Shown in pieces: positions 57,886 through 64,000 of a DNA stretch of 64,000 bases. Under the pieces are notes generated by a model. That model worked only from the letters and a program-made list of their open reading frames with translations. It ran no database searches and had not been told where the DNA came from. The position numbers and the translations under genes were made by a program. The stretch covers positions 662,967 through 726,966 of the forward strand of contig CABFPE010000140.1 of NCBI GenBank assembly GCA_900660155.1, in the 5' to 3' direction. The stretch's first letter is position 1. Every line of letters begins with the position of its first letter. The DNA is from Hofstenia miamia. Its lineage: Eukaryota; Xenacoelomorpha; Acoela; Hofsteniidae.

Positions 57886-60800
57886 TTAGAAGAATTATTT
57901 TATGTCTTCTAGATAGTTTGGACATTAAGAAAAAAAATAAAAATTTAGGAAATATTGCCAAGCATCAACTTACTCATATAATTAAAGCCTTTTGATTTGA
58001 TGTCAAGTAAAAGTCAAATGCCAAATTGAAGAACAAAGTGGTACAGGGATGACGTCCAGAAAATAAAGTTAGCCCAAGTAAAAAGAAAACATTTATGGAG
58101 TTCATTAAAAGAGAAAAAAAATTTTAAAAAAAATTACAAATATTGTCAATTCAAGTCTTTCATTTAAAGAAGATGATTTATAATTTGAACTATAATTCGG
58201 ATTACTAAATATTTTATTTTACATACATAGATTTGTTTTAATAATAAAATAAAAGATAAATCAAATGAAAAAAAACTAAGTAACTACCTCCGTGCGCAAC
58301 ATATCCCTAAAATCGGTTCTAAGTCTTGGAAAGGATTTCAGTTTTTCAAAAAATATCATTAGTTAAAATAATTAGCAATAAACTGGTTTGTGTTTTATTG
58401 TTTTTGTACTTCATGTTATTATTGACGCATTACATGTAGTATTAGCAGTATTTGTTGAGGTGTTTAATTATGCCAATGTACTACGCTTAGAAAGAAATTC
58501 TCTTCTATATTTCATAATCACGTAAGGAACCTTAAATGGCTTTAGCATTTGTGCTAAAAGTTGTTGATGTGCCTAAAGTATGGGAAATTATTAACTATTT
58601 TATCTATGAAGCAACCACTTTTTTAAGATTTTCGTATGCCCCTATTTTCTAATATTCAGATAATAATGCCGTATAAGGCTCATTAAGGCAACTGCTTACC
58701 TCCAATATTTTTCATATGTATGTAAATGTTTTGACACGCTTTATGATAAGTCGAAACTAAGAAGCAAGCATAAATGGTAATTGCAAACAAAATGACTTAT
58801 TCAATAGATTATGTGAGTAAAATTTTGTGGAAATTTTTCAAACCGTTCAAAAATTTGAGCCAATTAAACCCTTAAACTAATTCGGAGACACCCTGTACGT
58901 TCTTTTTCACTTTTTATTTTTCAAAAAATTGATAACGTCACAACTTCATTTGCATATAAAATCCAAGCCAATGAATATATTTTCGAAAATTGGCCAAAAT
59001 ATAGTTCAAAGCTCATTACTTTATGTTTAATAGCTCTGAAGTAAAAGACGGGCCGAAACGCTCCGCACCCTCAATGCCTTATTAATTTTCTTTTAATACT
59101 GATAATAGGAAGAATGTAATTGTTTACTTTTACAGTAAATAGATGACGCATAAACATGCAAATAGAAAGATGTTGGCAAAAGTACATTGGTTAAGGGTTG
59201 ATATAGTAAGTTATCTGAGAGTAGTATTAATAAATGCATTTGACATGTAAACTGTAAAATAAAAAATGGAAGAGTAGTTAAAAATTTATAAAGCTATTAT
59301 TTTGGTTTATTACAAATCCACATTCTAAAATGCCATTAAATTAGGGATTTAAGAAAATAGTAACTCTAAATTATAAATTCTAGCACCAATAAAATATAAA
59401 TTCAACTTCGAGTCTGAACATTTGACAACAACTTCACAATTAAACAACCTAAATACAAGCTTAATTACTCATAAACATAAGACAAGTATGCTTAAAGTTC
59501 TACAGGTGTGAATATTGAACCACAACCGCATCTCACTATGAATAAATATGAACATTCTAAATTACTTATATCCATTTAATTATTATTTCAAAAATTACTT
59601 TTAATATATGGGCTTGGTCACGCGATAGTTAGCATTTAGAGGGAAAAATTAAGATTGTAAGCCATGCTGTTCTTCTTTATATATACATATTTATGTGCGC
59701 CTAAGACTTTAATTATAGTGAAACTAATGCAATAAAGGAGAATTTTGGTAAAAATTACCGAAGAGTAGAATATATGCCTGGTAACAGTGCCATTGAATTT
59801 CCGTTACCATGTAGAACCAATTAGTTTCTTAATTTTTAATGGAATTAATTTTTCAACTATGCCAATATTTGATGATAAGATAGTGAATATAACATTTATC
59901 ATATACCTATTTTATTGAGAAATAGTATGTTATGATGTAAATGGTATATACTTGTAAAAGTGATGCCAACATTTGAAATTCCGCTACCGACTAGTTTTGT
60001 GTTCATAGATCAAAGAAAAATGATTTTGTCCAAAAAAATTCTTTCTCATTAATGAACCTACTAAGGAGTCACACATGACACATTTCAATAAAAAATAATT
60101 CATTATTGAATGACTAGCATCCATTTTAACAGTGAAAATGAAATTCCGTTACTGTTTTAACAGCCCCATATCTTTCTGCAAATCTAGTTGCGGATCTAGA
60201 AATCTGTCTACGGAAGGGAATATTAGTACCTAACTTATGTTCAATTGGAAATTCAGGTTATATTACAATGCGGAGTAGTTTACGTACACGATTCAATTAT
60301 CTGAAAACTAATGTCGATCTAAAACTTCTAGATTCTATTTCTAATGAGGACCTCCCAGAGAACGAACAGTAATTTGAAAATAAAAGTTGATTTTAATTTA
60401 TTATCTAATTGATTGTGGAAATGTAAAAACAGACATGTTTTGATGTTGTAAATGTTTAATAATACATAATGAATAAAATGTAGAGGCACACACCGTTATA
60501 TATTTAAAATCTTTTATAAAACACACGAAAAAATCATAACCATACATTCAAAAGTTGCTTATTCTCAAAATGTTGACATTTCAAACTTTTGAAAACTCAG
60601 AATGTTTAAGAATGTTAGTATTTTAGAAATTTAAATCTTCTAAGGAGGCAAAACCCGTGTCTTTAACGAAAAACATACGGAATAGAATCCCGTTTTGTCT
60701 CAAAATGAGACAACTATTAAAAAGTTCGATTCTTTACTAATAATAAAATCTTGATTAAATTGTTTAATGAGAAGCTTATCATTTCAGGCTTAAAGCAGTC

Positions 60801-62296
60801 ACTTAAACAGATAATTTGACAAATTGATCATACAGTTTACAAAACAATGCTCGAAGAAAACCTTCGGAATTTCATGCACTTTTAATGATATTATATTACT
60901 TAAACTTGTGTTTGTGTTTTATTGGCTTGAAGAAAAGGGCATTGCGGTCTTGGTAACATGACTAGGTAGCTCGCTAGTCTCAACGACTCAGTAAGGCTCA
61001 GTTTAAGAACTATTTTGTGAAGCACTGGTGACTTCAATGTCACTGTATAGAATGGATAAGGTAAATTGTCAAAGTATTAAACTAATTTGTTATATTCAGT
61101 TTATTCAGGTAAATTAAATAAGCTATGGATACTTTTTTGAAGATTTATATTTAGCTTTATACTGTACAAATACAATAGACCAAAATATTTTCCACTTATG
61201 TCATGGTTTATTAATTTCGATTGATTGAATAACTTCCAATTTTATGTTGTTTTTAAATATTTCATCATCATTGCACCTATCTCAATTATCCAGCAGCTCA
61301 ATTATCTAAAAAATGACATGTGGAATACATGTGTATATTATTAATATGCGGGTAGAGTCTGTTTTAATGCCATAGCCGTACGTCAAAAATTACGTTCTTA
61401 CCCGTACCCGACATTTCTTAGTAGTATCCGTCCATCTCAAGAATGAAATTTCTTTGCTGCTATTAAGCAATTAAAAAATTTTCAAAAAAATTTCGAACAC
61501 AACTTACGCTCAATATATATACTGATATTTTTAACATTATACTTAAAATTTAAAATTTAAAAAAAATCATATTTAAAATACACATAATGTTGAATGGAAA
61601 GCTTACCCACACTACCTATAAAAAATATGCGCACCCGCCCATATCTGCGAGTAATACCCTTACCCGCACATCACTAGCGCAATACATCTATGTTCATTAA
61701 AAAGTCTAGTTTGCTTACAAACAACTAAATTGTATTTCTTATGACACCCAATATGAGCTTATGAATTTTGTCAAAACCATATTCAAACTGAATGCTAAAT
61801 TTCAAAGTGTCTAAAAGTAGCAAGTAGACGTAAAAAAATAAAATAAAAAGCATTTGATTGGAAAAAATTGTAGGCTTTTAGCAAAACCTCCACCCAAATC
61901 TTTCACAATAAAAAATGAGGCCGCATTTGCTTCGAACGAGTTTTTGCAATTCCACAAATAGAACAAGATAAAACAATTGAACTCTGACAGAAACTATAGT
62001 CAAGACAACGACTAGAAACAATATTAACTCTATGCCCGTGGAATACAAGAGCTATACACTGAAGTATAAAAGGCTTACAAATATTAAACATAATAGTAAT
62101 AGCAACATTATCGTAAATCAACATGAACATTAATGCACAATGCAAAGCCTTTATACATGCAACATCCAGTACTTGTTGGTTTACCATAATCCAGTACTCG
62201 TCGGTTTACCTTATCACAAACTGGTAAAAAAACTAATTAAAATCAATTAGTAATTGTTCATATCATACACGAGAAATATTATCACAGAACAATCAT
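57886..62296. other. Long non-coding stretch between LINE-type relics and TOGARAM-like gene
   Basis: No exon or element with recognisable protein content. Items seen: an A-rich tail-like region at 57905-58360; a GGAGACACCCTGTACG string near 58881, common at ends of MITEs; a short string ATTTCCGTTACC with variants near 59798, 59976 and 60141; and CGGGTA/TACCCG strings near 61350, 61400 and 61640-61665 that could be the GC-rich ends of a hAT-type MITE of about 340 bases. None can be delimited firmly. Confidence 0.35.
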
Positions 62297-62302
62297 TTTA
62301 TT
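62297..62302 (-). promoter_or_regulatory. Candidate polyadenylation signal (AATAAA) of the TOGARAM-like gene
   Basis: On the minus strand AATAAA lies 70 bases beyond the stop codon of the last exon, a plausible distance for 3'-end formation. Confidence 0.5.
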
Positions 62303-62371
62303 AAATAAAGACTACCCCTTGAGCGAAAGTGTACTTTACAGTGTAGAAATACTAACAAAATGAAGCAGTAC

Positions 62372-63525
62372 CTATGTGACTTCAATCAATTGCTTGAGTG
62401 TGAGTTTGAGACGAGGTGTTAACAATTGTGAATCGGCTTCTTTTAGTAGATGATCGCCCATGCATGTGTGAAGAGTGGTTGCGAAGTGGGAGGTGGATTG
62501 GCGAAGATTCCCACTGGCGCCAGGTGCAGCACCTGATCCATTTAAATTAGAAACCAAGTGCCAAAGGAGGGGTAATGCATGGCGCGAAACCATAGCTGGC
62601 TTTCTTGCATAAAGACAGGTTACCAAATCTAAAAAATCTTAAAATAATAATATCATATATGATTGAAACTCACAGCATCCTAAATCTGGAGACCCACTCC
62701 ATCACAAATAATTTCCACTTCACATTCCGTAGGAAATTGTATTGATGAAATACGGCGAATAATAAATATATAAATATTTCATGTTCGAAATTTACCACTA
62801 AATTAACAAATTTGACAATTTTTTGTATTTTTCCGGAAATTTTAGAAAAATGTATACATAGACAAAATGATGAGGTCGTATTCCTATTTATCTGTTGATA
62901 AATTATCTAACACAGAAGCAAGGTCAAAATTTTCAAAATTGTTTAAATTATTATTTTTTAAATTATTATATTTAAATTATTCCTTTTTACAAATTTATAT
63001 AGATATTAACAAAAAAATTATTTCCATTTCAAACACTACGTCTCACAATAAATAAATGTCTTTAATGCTAAATTTTGAACAGACATTTACACACATTTAT
63101 GAACCCACAAATTCCGGAAGTCCCCACATACAATGTGTCAGACCATATTAATGCATTTTTTTTCATTTTAGCCAAGAAACCTATATTTTAATTTTTTTAG
63201 CCAATGGCATTGTTTTTGAATGGAATTTAAACTGACCCGAAAGCGCCACAACTCGTATTGATCTTCTTCCAATTCCAACCCTAATATGAACAATGCGTAT
63301 TTTATTAAATTTCACAATTCATAAAGTAGGGGAAAAATACTTGAAACGAATAAATTTTTTTAGAAAACTGCACATTTATTGTATAGACTATTGAATATTT
63401 AACATTAACTAGTAAAATTATGTAAATAATTACAAATCATCTATATAATATCGATAAATCAAATATAAATGTTTACATACAAAAAATAAAATAACTAATT
63501 AAATATTGTTTCAATTAAGTTTTCG

Positions 63526-63562
<37 letters not shown>

Positions 63563-64000
63563 GATGGCAAAATTTATTACAAATGATCATTCATAGAACA
63601 ATCATTTTGACAATACTATAATTTTAAATTTTATTTTTAACGTATTTAGGTATTCTCAAAAAATTTTGCATAACACGCAATTTTAACTATACCTTAAACT
63701 ACTAACTTCATTCATAAGTCTACTGTACTAACTTACACCATTTTTATTTATACTGAATTAACTTATAATTTAAAACTGTGCTCTCAAAGCTACAAATAAA
63801 CTTAATGTATATTTAGTAATACTACATTGAATATTAAATAGGTTGAAAATATTGTAATTTTGGAAAAATGTCTTGGATTAGTATGGATTCAAGGGGCATA
63901 TCTTTATTCTAATTTAAACTGTACTCACTTGATATTTTAAGAACAATATCCGGACGGACTCTGTTGTTACCCTGCCGAGCCTGAAGACATAAGGGCTGAA
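62372..64000 (-). CDS. TOGARAM: C-terminal exons of a TOGARAM/crescerin-like TOG-domain protein (partial)
   Basis: Two exons are visible on the minus strand. The last runs 62628-62372 and ends with TAG. The preceding one runs from beyond the window edge to 63929 with a GTGAGT donor; the acceptor at 62629 is TTTTTTAG. The joined frame (phase 1) reads GNNRVRPDIVLKIS, then LVTCLYARKPAMVSRHALP, LLWHLV, a GSGAAPGASGNLRQS loop, and a helical tail TLHTCMGDHLLKEADSQLL to IEVT. This fits a HEAT-like TOG repeat array at the end of the TOGARAM (crescerin) family, which acts on ciliary microtubules. The identification rests on my memory of that C-terminus (LY.RKP, LP.LWHLL, GSGN.R, MG..L). The gene is intact in what can be seen, and the rest lies outside the window. 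Confidence 0.5.
62629..63928 (-). other. Last intron of the TOGARAM-like gene (1,300 bp)
   Basis: GT-AG on the minus strand and AT-rich. It contains a (TA)n microsatellite near 63528-63560. The 62-codon open frame at 62867-63055 on the + strand is low complexity. Confidence 0.5.
63528..63560. repeat. (TA)n microsatellite
   Basis: An uninterrupted TA run of about 32 bases inside the last intron of the TOGARAM-like gene. Confidence 0.9.

Noticed and set aside
61340-61680. hAT-type MITE with CGGGTA ends
   Set aside because: Suggestive GC-rich strings, but the ends do not pair cleanly and no 8-bp duplication could be found, so it is only mentioned within the non-coding interval.
1-64000. CRISPR-like arrays
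   Set aside because: The only regular short repeats are contiguous tandem units without spacers (13735-13990, 19010-19570, 39701-40075), and the genome is eukaryotic.

Overview
This is an AT-rich eukaryotic window from an invertebrate animal. It holds two recognisable host genes in a landscape dominated by broken mobile elements. The clearest gene is a complete B55 regulatory subunit of protein phosphatase 2A (PPP2R2, + strand, 40552-49235, eight exons). Its first four introns are only 41-46 bp and its last three are 1.7-3.5 kb. That 5'-small/3'-large pattern is known from flatworms such as schistosomes, so a platyhelminth is my best guess, but the sequence does not prove it. The second gene enters from the right edge on the - strand: the last two exons of a protein that looks like the C-terminus of a TOGARAM/crescerin-type TOG protein (62372 to beyond 64000). 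The two genes converge on a repeat-filled interval.

Left part (1-13.5 kb): a relic of a zinc-knuckle/nuclease-like module (845-1290), an old LINE reverse transcriptase on the - strand (2160-3900), a composite repeat (5011-6671) with an inverted partner at 23251-24890, a broken Ty3/gypsy-type pol region (about 6540-8590), and a long A-rich, coding-like but unassigned tract after it (8599-11640). Then come AT-rich repeats that recur at 20.2-22 kb.

13.5-25.6 kb: a 6.2 kb element with long inverted ends. It begins with AG, ends with CT, is bounded by a perfect 6-bp duplication (CTGGTT), and carries arrays of a 32-bp repeat in its arms. These ends fit a non-autonomous Polinton-like fossil. Right of it lie a compact MITE with a perfect 7-bp target duplication (20508-20730), a likely assembly artefact (21144-21603), the 5' end of a mariner (22950-23249), the inverted composite repeat, and a LINE endonuclease fragment.

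25.6-40.5 kb: a diverged copy of the long-inverted-repeat family, a LINE with intact RT motifs (29300-31690), a 1.8 kb TA-flanked inverted-repeat element, a mariner-type transposase relic, a piggyBac transposase relic carrying a LINE 3' end, and a 110-bp tandem repeat just before PPP2R2.

49-62 kb: three further LINE relics, one lacking most of its RT core at a single N, and a same-strand RT plus zinc-knuckle/PD-(D/E)XK-like module (56.1-57.9 kb). Seven isolated single Ns and one 88-base N run occur; several single Ns sit exactly at repeat junctions, so some local structure may be assembly-made. I saw no tRNA or rRNA gene and no CRISPR array.
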